DNA of 54,521 nt from assembly GCF_014698035.1 (NCBI RefSeq), contig NZ_JACJSF010000056.1, forward strand, positions 1 to 54,521, written 5' to 3'. Under the pieces are notes generated by a model that did not search any database, was not told the origin of the DNA, and worked only from the letters and a program-made list of their open reading frames with translations. The first letter of the stretch is position 1, and each line of letters starts with the position of its first letter. A program made the translations under genes and the position numbers. Shown in pieces: positions 16,701 to 25,900 of this stretch. Source of the DNA: Desmonostoc muscorum FACHB-395 (GTDB taxonomy: Bacteria > Cyanobacteriota > Cyanobacteriia > Cyanobacteriales > Nostocaceae).

Positions 16701-18083
16701 GGTTTTGCCATGATAGATGTAGCCAAATAGAGAAGTGATAGTCAAATCAGGTAGTTGCAATGCCCCCATACCACGACCATTTGACCAAGGAGGATTGAGG
16801 GAGAACTTTACTTGAAATAAAGGCGAACTGTTCCGACTTTGTTGTTCTGGTCTAAGTTCTTCAATTAGTCTCTCAAATGGTAAGTCTTGATGGGTATAAG
16901 CCTCTAAACAATCCTTACGCACGCGGTCTAACAATTGTCGAAAAGTTGGATTTCCTGCTAAGTTACCCCGCATTACAAGAGTATTAGAGAAAAATCCAAT
17001 CAACCGTTCGGTTTCTACTTGTCCCCGACTTGCACTTGCAAAGCTAATCAGTAGGTCTTCTTGTCCAGAATAACGGTAGAGCAATAGCTCAAACACTGTC
17101 AGTAGAGTCATGAACAGGGTAACACCCCATTTTTGACTCAGGTCTGTCAGGGCATGGTTCAGCGTCTTTGATAGCAGCAGGGCAGCGCGATCGCCTCGAT
17201 ATGTCTGCACACCATGAGAACGCGGATGATCGTAAGGTAACTCAATGATCGGTAAATTGCCTTCTAGCTTTTGCTTCCAGTAGTTTACCTGTGACTCTAA
17301 AACCTCTCCTTGGAGCCACTGATATTGCCAATTGGTAAAATCGGCATACTGCACTGGTAAGGGAGTTAAGGGAGAAGCCAGCCCTGCCGACAATGCTTTA
17401 TAGATGGTAGTGAAGTCTTGATAAAATATATCAGAAGAAGCTCCATCACAAACTATGCAGTGCATATTCCAGATTAGCAGATGCTCGCGATCGCTCAATC
17501 GCAGCAGCAGCAACCGCAAAATCGGCCCATTGGCGAGATCAAAGGGTTGATGAGCTTCTTTAGTTGCCAGTAGGAGAGCTTCAGCCTCCCGTTGTTCATC
17601 TGGTATTTGCCGCAAGTCAATTATTGGCAGCGTCAAGGAAACATCGGTGGCAATAACTTGAGTAGGCTTGCCATTTACGGCTGGAAAAGTTGTCCGCAGA
17701 ACTTCATGGCGGCTGACGACTTCTCTCAAACTTTCCTCTAAGAAAGCAACATTGAGATTCCCCGTAAAACGCACCACAACGGGCATATTATTGGAGGAAC
17801 TATTAGGTTCAAATTGATGCAGGAACCATATCCGTTGCTGACCAAAGGAAAGCGGCAAGTTGCCATTCCGTTCACAAGCGATAATTGGGGGAATCTGTGA
17901 ACTCGCGGCTGTAGTAATTTGTCGGAGAAAGTTGATGATTTCGGCTTTTTGAGTTTTTAACTCGGTGAGCAATTCCGGTGTGAGACTATCTTTTGCCGCC
18001 CGATAGCGTAAGCGTTCGCCCTCTAACCAAAGTTTGACATCGCGCTGACGTAGTTCAGAGAGTAGTTCATCTAATGTTTTCAT
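13782..18083 (-). CDS. NRPS terminal module: docking-C-A-T-TE with degenerate C and A domains
   Basis: 1433 residues. Residues 1-55 are a TubC-type N-terminal docking domain. The C domain (about 70-500) has the motif HCIVCDG at 208-214 where HHxxxDG is expected: the second, catalytic His is Cys (codon 17457-17459). The A domain (about 540-1045) is degenerate: A3 reads YVSGGNGKPNG instead of YTSGSTGKPKG, the Asp that holds the substrate amino group (A4, FDAS) is Cys 738, A5 reads YGSLET instead of YGPTE, and the A10 lysine is Gln 1038 (NGQVDR). The carrier domain is intact (DNFFDLGGHSLL), as is the thioesterase Ser (GGYSSGG) with a candidate His in SGIHNSIF. So it may only hold and release the chain. 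It overlaps the preceding gene by 4 nt (ATGA), implying coupled translation. Confidence 0.92.
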   Translation of the reverse strand: MKTLDELLSELRQRDVKLWLEGERLRYRAAKDSLTPELLTELKTQKAEIINFLRQITTAASSQIPPIIACERNGNLPLSFGQQRIWFLHQFEPNSSSNNMPVVVRFTGNLNVAFLEESLREVVSRHEVLRTTFPAVNGKPTQVIATDVSLTLPIIDLRQIPDEQREAEALLLATKEAHQPFDLANGPILRLLLLRLSDREHLLIWNMHCIVCDGASSDIFYQDFTTIYKALSAGLASPLTPLPVQYADFTNWQYQWLQGEVLESQVNYWKQKLEGNLPIIELPYDHPRSHGVQTYRGDRAALLLSKTLNHALTDLSQKWGVTLFMTLLTVFELLLYRYSGQEDLLISFASASRGQVETERLIGFFSNTLVMRGNLAGNPTFRQLLDRVRKDCLEAYTHQDLPFERLIEELRPEQQSRNSSPLFQVKFSLNPPWSNGRGMGALQLPDLTITSLFGYIYHGKTKYDLTLVLREQDNGLGMVFDYNAEMFDPSTIERMLGHFKTLLEGIVANPDLTISELPLLTAPEQHQLLVDWNSKQADYPQNTCIHQWFEAQAKRTPDNIAVSFENQQLTYQELNQRANQLANYLQTLGVKSGVLVGLYVEPSLEMIVGLLGILKAGGTYVSIAPTSGQDSLSFILKDAQISVVLTQSSLVEKFSEHQVQVICLDNDWEGIALHTTENQGYYTTDQTLACVMYVSGGNGKPNGIAITHRNLVTHSLAISDTWELTQSDRLLLLPSITCNSFIESLFPTWIAGATAIIQSQELQSTAQFFPFIAQQKITVVNLLTYFWYQLVKEPSLSPQTLPASLRLVVVGGEKVSRNAYLTWVEKVGKQVRWLNSYGSLETTLTATVYDPATATEASNTRSEIPIGKAIANTQIYILDRRLQPLPIGVTGEIYISGIGVAQDYFNRPKLTSEKFIPNPFSSESGSYLYRSGDFGRYLSDGNIEFIGRRDNQAKIRGFRFELTEIEAILGQYPGVQNAAVIAKEDVSGDKHLVAYLVPKQDETIGSEQLLNFLQQKLPEHLLPTFVIVDSLPLNANGQVDRQALLALNPTNTEREKIFATAENPLQLQLTEIWENVLGIHPIGITDNFFDLGGHSLLAVRLFSQIEKIVGKNLALSILLQAPTIEQLANIVEREICSKPGIAAVPTADVKSETSIPWSSLVAIQPNGSKPPFFCVHGLGGEVLRFRELAVHLGSDQPFYGLQPQGLDGKQLPYTRIEDMAAHYIQQIQTIQPCEPYLIGGYSSGGLIAYEMARQLTIQGREVALLVLFDTYGSKNTESLSLQKPASRDWKSLLAIASNYLIEQVKGNTERFKYQIKEILWRFVFHFHLILGRPLPYSNRKYMVENATIQALRKYVLQVYSGKATVFRTEDGLVVGQREADSKMGWGKLALGGVDIYDISGIHNSIFKEPHVRSVSEKMKSCIDQIIAETIGKK

Positions 18084-21000
18084 AGCTCACCTTCCTCATA
18101 ATCATCGGCGGTTTCACTATCAGCAGCCTGAACACCTTGGGTTGCCCAACGCAGAGTTTCCACTCGTTCAGCCAAATCTGCTACCGTTGGTAATTCAAAT
18201 AAATTGGACATGAGGATTTCTACCTGCAAAGCTTGGCGCAGTCGAGAAACCACTTGAATTCCTAGTAGAGAATATCCACCCAATTCAAAAAAGTTGTCGT
18301 AAATCCCAACCTGCCTGACATTTAAAACCTGTGTCCAGATATCTGCAATCTGCTGTTCAATGGGAGTGCGAGGCGCTACATAATTTGCTTCCAATTCTGG
18401 GCGGAAAGAATCAGGCTTTGGTAGTGCCCGACGATCAACTTTGCCGTTAGCATTTAGCGGCAAGGCTTCCAGTGCCATAAAAATTTTGGGCACCATATAT
18501 TCAGGAAGCTGCTGTTTTAAGAATCGACGTAATTCGGAGATTATTTGCGGGCTATCTTGACCAGTTTCTGCTACAAAATAACCAACCAGCACTTTCTCAC
18601 CAGGAGCATCTTCTCGAACAATTACTACCGCTTCTTTTACTGCCGGATAGTGCAAAAGTGCAATTTCAATTTCACCCAATTCTATACGGAAACCGCTCAC
18701 TTTTACCTGATTGTCAATCCGACCCAGGTATTCAATCTTTCCATCTGGCAAATAGCGAGCTAAGTCTCCACTTTTATATAAGCGTGATTGAGTATCTGAG
18801 CTAAAGGGATTGGCAATAAATCTTTCAGCCGTCAGATCCGGGCGATTGAAATATTCTCGTGCTAAACCATCGCCACCAATATACAACTCACCTGTGATTC
18901 CAATTGGGACGGGTTGCAAATGGGAGTCTAATATATAAACTTGGGTATTAGCAATGGGGCGACCAATAGGAATAGAAGCCCCTGGCTTTAGTGGTGCTGT
19001 AATTTCATAACAGCAGGTAAAAGTTGTACTTTCTGTCGGCCCGTAACCATTAATTAGTTTACAGTTTTCTACTGTGTTGAGAAATTTCTGGACATGGGTA
19101 ACGGATAAAACATCACCACCTGCTAACAGTTGACGTAAGGGTTTTAAAGCATCAATTTTTTCATCGACTATCAGATGGAATAAACCCGCCGTTAGCCATA
19201 AGGTTGTCACCTGGTATTGCTGAATAAATTGCCCTAATTCGTCTAAAGATGGCGTATGGGGAGGGAATATTATTAGTTTTCCACCATTCAGCAAACAACC
19301 CCAAATTTCAAAAGTTGAAGCATCAAAAGAGATAGGGCTAATTTGTAGAAATACTTCTTTGTTAGTGAGGCTTACATAGTTAGTTTCTTTGACTAATCTA
19401 ACTACACCTTGATGGATAACACTAACACCTTTGGGCTGACCTGTAGAACCAGATGTGTACATTACATAAGCCAAGTTGTCAGCCTTGACATTACTAATTA
19501 AATTCTCTGGTGTTGCTTGGTTGATAGTATCCCAGTCAGTATCTAGACAAATTACACTTGCTGCGTGAGCAGGTAGTTTGTCAATTAGCTGTTTTTGAGT
19601 CAACAGTAATTTGATCTGGGTATCTGAAAGCATAAAAGCCAAACGTTCTTGCGGATACCCCGGATCTAGGGGGATATAAGCTCCACCTGCTTTCAGAATC
19701 CCTAAAAGACCTACCACCATTTCTAAGGAGCGATCGACGCAGATTCCCACAAGAACATCTGCACCTATTCCTAGTGTTTGTAGATATTGCGCTAATTGGT
19801 TGGCGCGAATATCTAACTCTCGATAAGTAAGTTGCTGTTCTTGAAATACCAACGCCACAGCATCGGGAGTGCGTTCTACCTGCTCCTCAAATAACTGATG
19901 AATAGATTTATCTTGGGGATAGTCTGTTTGTGTCTGGTTCCATGTTGCTAATAACTGTTGCTCTAATGCTGGTAAAATTGGCAATTTAGCAATACTTTGA
20001 TTGGGGTTAGCAACTATACCCAATAACAAAGTTTCAAACTCTGCCATCCGGTGGCGAATAGTGTCAGCGTCAAATAAATTAGTGTTGTACTGACATTCCA
20101 GGGTCATCTGACCATGTAATTCTGTGGCGTTGATGAACAGTTCAAAATTCTCGAAGGAACGGGGGTTAGAGAAAAATTCTACTTCCAAATCAGCGAAGGG
20201 GAGTTTATCACTATCTAAACCCTGATCGATATTGAATGTAATGGGAACTAAGGGAATACGGCTAGAATCTCGTGCCAAAACTAATTTTTTGACCAGACTA
20301 CCAAAGGTAAATTGTTGATGATCGTAAGCATCTAAGACAGCCGATCGCCGCGATCGCAAATAGTCGCTGAAAGATTTTTCGCCATCAATCTGGCTACGCA
20401 ATGGTAATAAGTTTACACAGTGTCCTACGAGATTATATTGCCCCAATGCGGCTTGTCCGGCGGCTGGAATACCAACAACCAAGTCGTTTTGTCCCGTCAG
20501 ACGGTGCAGCCAAACCTCAAATCCTCCCAGGATAGTAGTCATAAAGCTACAACCGAGTTTTGTCCCTAGTTGTTTGAGGTTGGCAACTAGTTCGGGGCTT
20601 AAATGCCAATCTTCACGGGCAGCGTTAAAGGTTCTGAGTGGTGGACGGGGGCGATCGCTGGGGAAATCTACAACAGGTACAGTGTCAGCAAATTGTCGTA
20701 ACCAATATTTTTCTGTGGCGATCGCTTCTGGACTATCCGCCTCTTCTTCCTGCAAAATCGCATATTCACTTAAATTGTCTGGTTCTTCTAATTCAGGAAC
20801 AATACCCTGTTGCAAGCCAGAATAAAGTTTACCCAAATCTGGCATCAGCACTGCCCAAGACCAACCATCACAAATAATATGATGTGCTGTCAAAGTAGCT
20901 AGATGCTCCTGTGCCTGCAATTTGACAATTTTTGCCCGAAATAGCGGCCCATGTTCCAAATCAAAAGGTTGCTCTACCTCTTGTCGCAAGATACTATCTA

Positions 21001-21361
21001 ATTTTTCCTGTTGTTCTTGTGGTTCCAGGCTTGAAAGATCAATAATAGAGATTTCAATTTGCCGAGAAGCAACAATGCAGAGTGTATTGCCATCGGTGCT
21101 AAAAGTTGTCCGTAGTGCTTCATGACGTTGTACTAACTTTTCCACCGCAGACTGGAAAACTTTGACATCAAGTTCGCCTTTTAGTCGCAGAGATTGGGAC
21201 TCGTTATAAGCACAATTGGCAGCATCCCCCATTTGTACAGAAGCCCAGATTTCTTTTTGTGATTCTGTGGCAGGGGCGGTTAGAAGTAATTCTCCATCTG
21301 CAAATGGATCAAAATCAACCGCAGTTAAACTGGATTGGTAATCTACAGGTAATAAGCTCAT
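18080..21361 (-). CDS. NRPS module C-A-T, valine-type specificity code
   Basis: 1093 residues. It starts with a linker (VDFDPFADGELLLTAPATES) that in McyE-like proteins joins an aminotransferase to a C domain. The C domain has intact HHIICDG at 160-166. The A domain has YTSGSTGQPKG, FDASTFE, NGYGPTE, YKSGDLARYL and NGKVDR. Reading the binding-pocket positions by alignment to GrsA gives D-A-F-W-L-G-G-T-F-K, a valine-type code. The carrier Ser is in DNFFELGGYSLL. The C-terminus is acidic (SETADDYEEGEL), suiting a short linear motif that docks onto the TubC domain of the next protein. It would add Val to the chain delivered by the PKS-aminotransferase protein. Confidence 0.94.
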   Translation of the reverse strand: MSLLPVDYQSSLTAVDFDPFADGELLLTAPATESQKEIWASVQMGDAANCAYNESQSLRLKGELDVKVFQSAVEKLVQRHEALRTTFSTDGNTLCIVASRQIEISIIDLSSLEPQEQQEKLDSILRQEVEQPFDLEHGPLFRAKIVKLQAQEHLATLTAHHIICDGWSWAVLMPDLGKLYSGLQQGIVPELEEPDNLSEYAILQEEEADSPEAIATEKYWLRQFADTVPVVDFPSDRPRPPLRTFNAAREDWHLSPELVANLKQLGTKLGCSFMTTILGGFEVWLHRLTGQNDLVVGIPAAGQAALGQYNLVGHCVNLLPLRSQIDGEKSFSDYLRSRRSAVLDAYDHQQFTFGSLVKKLVLARDSSRIPLVPITFNIDQGLDSDKLPFADLEVEFFSNPRSFENFELFINATELHGQMTLECQYNTNLFDADTIRHRMAEFETLLLGIVANPNQSIAKLPILPALEQQLLATWNQTQTDYPQDKSIHQLFEEQVERTPDAVALVFQEQQLTYRELDIRANQLAQYLQTLGIGADVLVGICVDRSLEMVVGLLGILKAGGAYIPLDPGYPQERLAFMLSDTQIKLLLTQKQLIDKLPAHAASVICLDTDWDTINQATPENLISNVKADNLAYVMYTSGSTGQPKGVSVIHQGVVRLVKETNYVSLTNKEVFLQISPISFDASTFEIWGCLLNGGKLIIFPPHTPSLDELGQFIQQYQVTTLWLTAGLFHLIVDEKIDALKPLRQLLAGGDVLSVTHVQKFLNTVENCKLINGYGPTESTTFTCCYEITAPLKPGASIPIGRPIANTQVYILDSHLQPVPIGITGELYIGGDGLAREYFNRPDLTAERFIANPFSSDTQSRLYKSGDLARYLPDGKIEYLGRIDNQVKVSGFRIELGEIEIALLHYPAVKEAVVIVREDAPGEKVLVGYFVAETGQDSPQIISELRRFLKQQLPEYMVPKIFMALEALPLNANGKVDRRALPKPDSFRPELEANYVAPRTPIEQQIADIWTQVLNVRQVGIYDNFFELGGYSLLGIQVVSRLRQALQVEILMSNLFELPTVADLAERVETLRWATQGVQAADSETADDYEEGEL

Positions 21362-21434
21362 AAAATTCTATTATTTTCTCAGTTTATTCAAAGTAAAATT
21401 TAATTTTTTCTTGGAAAAGCATTGGCATTTAAAT

Positions 21435-22586
21435 TCATTGTTTAGCCAAGATTGTAGACTTTAAATAATTACGCATCGGAACCTCTACAAATCTATATGT
21501 CAATGATGCAGCCAATATGATAATCATAAGAAATACTCCTAAAGATGTCAAGGCTTCATATTCTGTGAATCCTTTGCCAAAAGCATGGTGAAATTTATAA
21601 ATCCATAATGTTTTTAACAATTCTTGAACAAACCAATGAACCATGTAAATCGAGTAAGATATAGTCCCGAAATACAGCATCAACCTTGAATTTAAAAAAT
21701 TTGATATTACACTATTATTTTTGATAGATACAGCTAAAATTAGGAGAGAAAAAGCTGGTAAAATTAGCCAATCATGAAGACTACGCCAATAAGTCCAGTA
21801 GTAATTCATAATCAGAATTATCCAAGTTATAGCTATACTTGCTAGTAAGTTAAGATTAAAATAATTTCTATAATTACCTCTGCGATAAATTTTATAAGTT
21901 ATAATGCCGAGTATGCACTCTAGCCCGCACCTAGCTATGGAAGGTATGCCAATAATACTATCTAAATTTCCACGGGTAAAAGCGATTAGTAGTAATATAC
22001 TGAAGAGAGCAGAAACATAAATTTTTAAATCATTTTTCTCATTATTTCGTAATAACAAAAATAAGAGAAATGGAAATATGCAATAAATAACAAACTCTAC
22101 ACTAATTGACCAAGCTGGCTCATTCCAATAAGTATCGCACCAAAATAAAGGTGGGCATTTTAAGTCGAATGCTTGGAGAAGAAAAATATTAGCAAAAAGG
22201 GCAGTCAAGTTAAATTTACCAGTAAAAGCAGAATTATTTAGTAAAAATAGTTTTAAAATTTCTAATCCGATAAATAGAGATAAAATAAATATATGTAGAG
22301 GATAAATTCTGGCAAAACGCGATGATAAATATGAACGATATTTAGATGAATTAACTTTTAATGAAAAATCTTCAATATAAACGTGGGTCATGATAAAACC
22401 ACTCAGAATGAAGAAAAAATCAACCCACAAATATCCATTACGAAAAAAATTGCTATATGCTGATAAAGTTGAACCAGTTTTAGGTAAAGTGTAATATGAG
22501 AAATGATGTACAACAACAACCAAAGCTGCAATACCGCGCAGAGCAGTGAGCGAATTGATTTGGTTATACATTGATATTTTTGGCAT
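21435..22586 (-). CDS. Acyltransferase-3 family membrane protein (OafA-like)
   Basis: 383 residues with about ten hydrophobic segments. The family signatures are the N-terminal LTALRGIAALVVVVHHF (conserved Arg and catalytic His) and the motif VDFFFILSGFIM. Members move acyl groups such as acetyl across the membrane onto sugars, lipids or peptides. It sits between the PKS-aminotransferase gene and the C-A-T gene, 73 nt before the latter, so it may decorate the cluster's product. The gene is visibly more A+T-rich than the flanking NRPS genes, which suggests separate origin. A decayed relative precedes the first NRPS gene (29901-30224). Confidence 0.9.
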   Translation of the reverse strand: MPKISMYNQINSLTALRGIAALVVVVHHFSYYTLPKTGSTLSAYSNFFRNGYLWVDFFFILSGFIMTHVYIEDFSLKVNSSKYRSYLSSRFARIYPLHIFILSLFIGLEILKLFLLNNSAFTGKFNLTALFANIFLLQAFDLKCPPLFWCDTYWNEPAWSISVEFVIYCIFPFLLFLLLRNNEKNDLKIYVSALFSILLLIAFTRGNLDSIIGIPSIARCGLECILGIITYKIYRRGNYRNYFNLNLLASIAITWIILIMNYYWTYWRSLHDWLILPAFSLLILAVSIKNNSVISNFLNSRLMLYFGTISYSIYMVHWFVQELLKTLWIYKFHHAFGKGFTEYEALTSLGVFLMIIILAASLTYRFVEVPMRNYLKSTILAKQ

Positions 22587-22953
22587 TGAATTATCTCAAG
22601 AATATAAACAGTTAGATATTTTTAGGATAATATTGATGGTTTTATGGAATTTTTGAAATACAAGTTGTTCACCAAATTATTGTTTTGGTGGGCATTGCCC
22701 ACGCTATTTATAAAAATCATTTTGCTATATTAAATCTGTCAAAATTTTAGCTTTTAATTTCTACTATTGTCTTGTTAGGGTTTACTTGAACCAGGTTTAA
22801 TTAGATTATCAGTTAATATAAAAAGCCCTAATTGATGAGTATTTAATATTTGCAAACACAGTTAATTTTTGGTGTTGCTGAATTGGAGTAAGAATTGACA
22901 TTTTTTGATATGACTTCATACTTGCAATCAGCAACGCCAATTTTTTAAAGCAC
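22587..22953. other. Gap between PKS and acyltransferase genes
   Basis: No gene is seen. Two hairpins are visible around 22670-22710: caccaaa / tttggtg and gtgggc / gcccac. They could weaken read-through from the PKS gene into the acyltransferase gene, but lack a T run in that direction. Confidence 0.45.
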
Positions 22954-25900
22954 TTAGGAAACACTTGCAACTTGTAAATATTTCCCAGGTCGCTCAATAT
23001 CGGGGATATACCAAGCGGGGTTGCCTTGGGGATCTCGTCCTAATTTGGCATTAGGTTGCGGAGGACGATTACGTAGGCTGTTATTGGTAACTTCGCTGTT
23101 TGTTACTTCTATGGGCGGTGCAGACAAAAAGCCAGCAGACTGCATTTCGGCAATACTTTCTTTAAAGGCTGCCATTACAAAAGCTAGATCGGCTTCGGAA
23201 TGGGCTGTTGTCAAGAAGCAAGGACGGTGATCCCAAGTATGCACTCCCTTATCCCGCAGTAAATAAAATAGTAAGTCTCCGTAAGGAAACTCTGGTGCAG
23301 ATTTCACCATAAACAGGGAGCCGAAGTTATAAGCTGTATACGGAGCCTGAACTTTCTGGAAATAGCCCATAAGTTCCGCTACAAATTTATCGGTTCTGGC
23401 ATTGAGATTTTGCTGCAAGCTGGGGCCACTCTGTTTTAAATGTTGAAGTACTGCTTTGGCGGCTGCTAGTGCTAAAGGATGGCGGACAAAAGTTCCGGCA
23501 AAGTAAGTCACGCCAACTTCTGGAACTGAGTCATCCCCAAACTGCCAAAATCCACCATCTAAAGCATCCATATATTGCGATTTGCCAGCAATGACTCCAA
23601 TCGGTAGTCCACCGCCCACAATCTTGCCGTAGGTTGCTATATCAGCTTTGATACCAAAATGTGCCTGAGCGCCACCTGGATGAATTCTAAATCCGGTAAC
23701 GATTTCGTCAAAAATTAGAGCAATACCAGCTTCTTCAGTGAAATCACGTAATTGCTGAAGGAATTCCTTGGGCTGGTATTCAGGGCGACGGCTTTGCACA
23801 GATTCAACCATCACTGCTGCTAACTCATCAGCCCGACTTCTAAGGATTTCTAGAGACTCAGGTGAATCGTAGTCCACCACCAAAATGTTCTCTACCATTT
23901 CGGGTGGGATACCAGGAGCCGCAGGAATTGACCGGAGTTTTTTTGTCCCCCGAACAATTACTTCATCCAAAATACCGTGATAAGCTCCAGAAAAGATGGC
24001 GATTAAGTTACGCCCTGTGATGGTGCGTGCCATCCGCATCGCTCCCAAAACCGCTTCCGAACCTGTGTTGCAAAAGGCTGCTCGGTCAAAGTTGGTCAAC
24101 TCACACATCAGCTTTGCCACTTCTCCAACTAAGGGAGTCTGCGGCCCAATTTCCATGCCTAGTTTCAGTTGTGCTTCAATTGCTTCGGTAATGAAAGGTG
24201 GCGACCAACCAAACAAATTCAAACCAAAGCCATTGCTTAAATCGACATATTCATTGCCATCAAGATCCCAAAGTTTAGAACCCGATGAACGAGACGCTAC
24301 GATGGGATAAACCATCTCTTTCATCGTCGGGTTAAAGCCAGAAACAGTTCTTGGATCTGCCAAATAAGGGCGATGGGATTGAGTATATTCTTTGGATTTT
24401 TTAGTCCGTTGTGTGTATCTTTGAATAATTTTGTCTAGATAAGTTCGTTGTTGCGTTGTCAGAGTTTTAGTCTGGGTTTTTTCAATTCGAGCAGCCGCAC
24501 CAAATGCCTTTTTAGGGCCATTTGATTCCGTGTCTACCGATGCAGGTGATTCTTTGCTCGTTTGAGTCGCTGGGATAGATACGGCGTTTTGTGGTTTGAC
24601 ACCATTATTTTGAGGTGTCGCCGCAGGTACAACTGGGATTGTTACAGCTTGACTGTTGTTACCCAATAGTGCCAATTGCTGACTCATGATTTGTAGCTGC
24701 TGATTAATCACATTTTCGAAGAAACTGGATGCAGCAGGTTGGGCAGAAATCTGAGGTGCAGATCCATTTGTATGAACTTCATGCACTAGCAAAGTGGGTG
24801 ATGTGGTTGCAGGTGCTGGTAATGGTACTTCTGGAATGGGTTCTGCAACAGTTTCTGTTAATCCTAATGCAGATAAAGTTTCGGGAGACAAGGCTGGATT
24901 GATAAAGTCAGCCAGTGTTCCTAAATTGGGGTAAATTTCTAGTAACTGCCGAAGTGTTACCTTTACTTGAAATTTTTTCTTTAACGCTAGCCCCACTTGA
25001 GTCAGTGATAAAGAATCTAATCCCATTTCTAAAAATGTTGTCGAATCGTCAACACTAGCGATTTCCAATCCTGATGTTTCTTCAATAATTTCTTTTAGCA
25101 GAGGAATAAGCTTTTGCTGAGGAGATTTTGTCATATCTTGGGTATTTTCTAACTGGGGATTTGAAGGTTTGGGAGTTGCTGCGCGATTGGGATGAGGTAA
25201 AGGATCAATCCAGAAGCGTTGGCGTTCAAAGGGATAGGTAGGGAGAGAAATTCGTTGTCGCGTTTCCCTTTGATAGAAGTTGCTCCAGTCAATAGATACT
25301 CCTGCTAGCCACAGTTGTCCTACTGCCTTGAGTAATGCTGTCCATTCGGCTTCGTTCTCAGCGTTATCGCCCAGAGAAGCGATCGCTATCTGTTGTTTAA
25401 TATCTTTTGCTTGTTGGCGGGCTAGGGTCGTAGTTGTGATTCGCGGCCCAACTTCTAACAGTACGCGTTCTGGTTGCTGCCATAAGGTTTGTATACCCTC
25501 CGCAAATCGCACAGTCTGACGTAGATGTGTAGCCCAATACATCGGATCAGTTGCTTGCTGGGCTGTAATCCAGTCGGCGGTAACTGTGGAAACAAAGGGA
25601 ATTTGAGGAGGTGATAATTTAACTTTCCTAACTACCTCAGCAAAGGGGGCTATGATGTCATCCATCATTGGGGAATGGAAAGCGTGGGAAGTGTGTAAAC
25701 GGCGGCAGACAACTTCTTCGCTTTCTAGTTGTTTTTGCAGAGCCGCGATCGCTTCTGTTGGCCCAGAAACTACACACAGGGAAGGGCCGTTAATTGCGGC
25801 GCTCGCTAATTCTGGACTCAATCGCGGCTCTACCTCTTTAGCTGGTAAGCGCACTGAGAGCATAGCCCCTTGTGGTAAGTCCCACATGAAGCGACCGCGA

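Noticed and set aside
13782..18083. The degenerate A domain as a fatty-acyl-AMP ligase
   Set aside because: It sits within a normal C-A-T context and shows the general amino-acid-activating layout with lost core residues; no feature of acyl ligases could be pointed to.
22809..22997. 62-codon frame overlapping the end of the PKS gene
   Set aside because: It reads low-complexity noncoding sequence and the opposite reading of the PKS C-terminus; no start signal or similarity.
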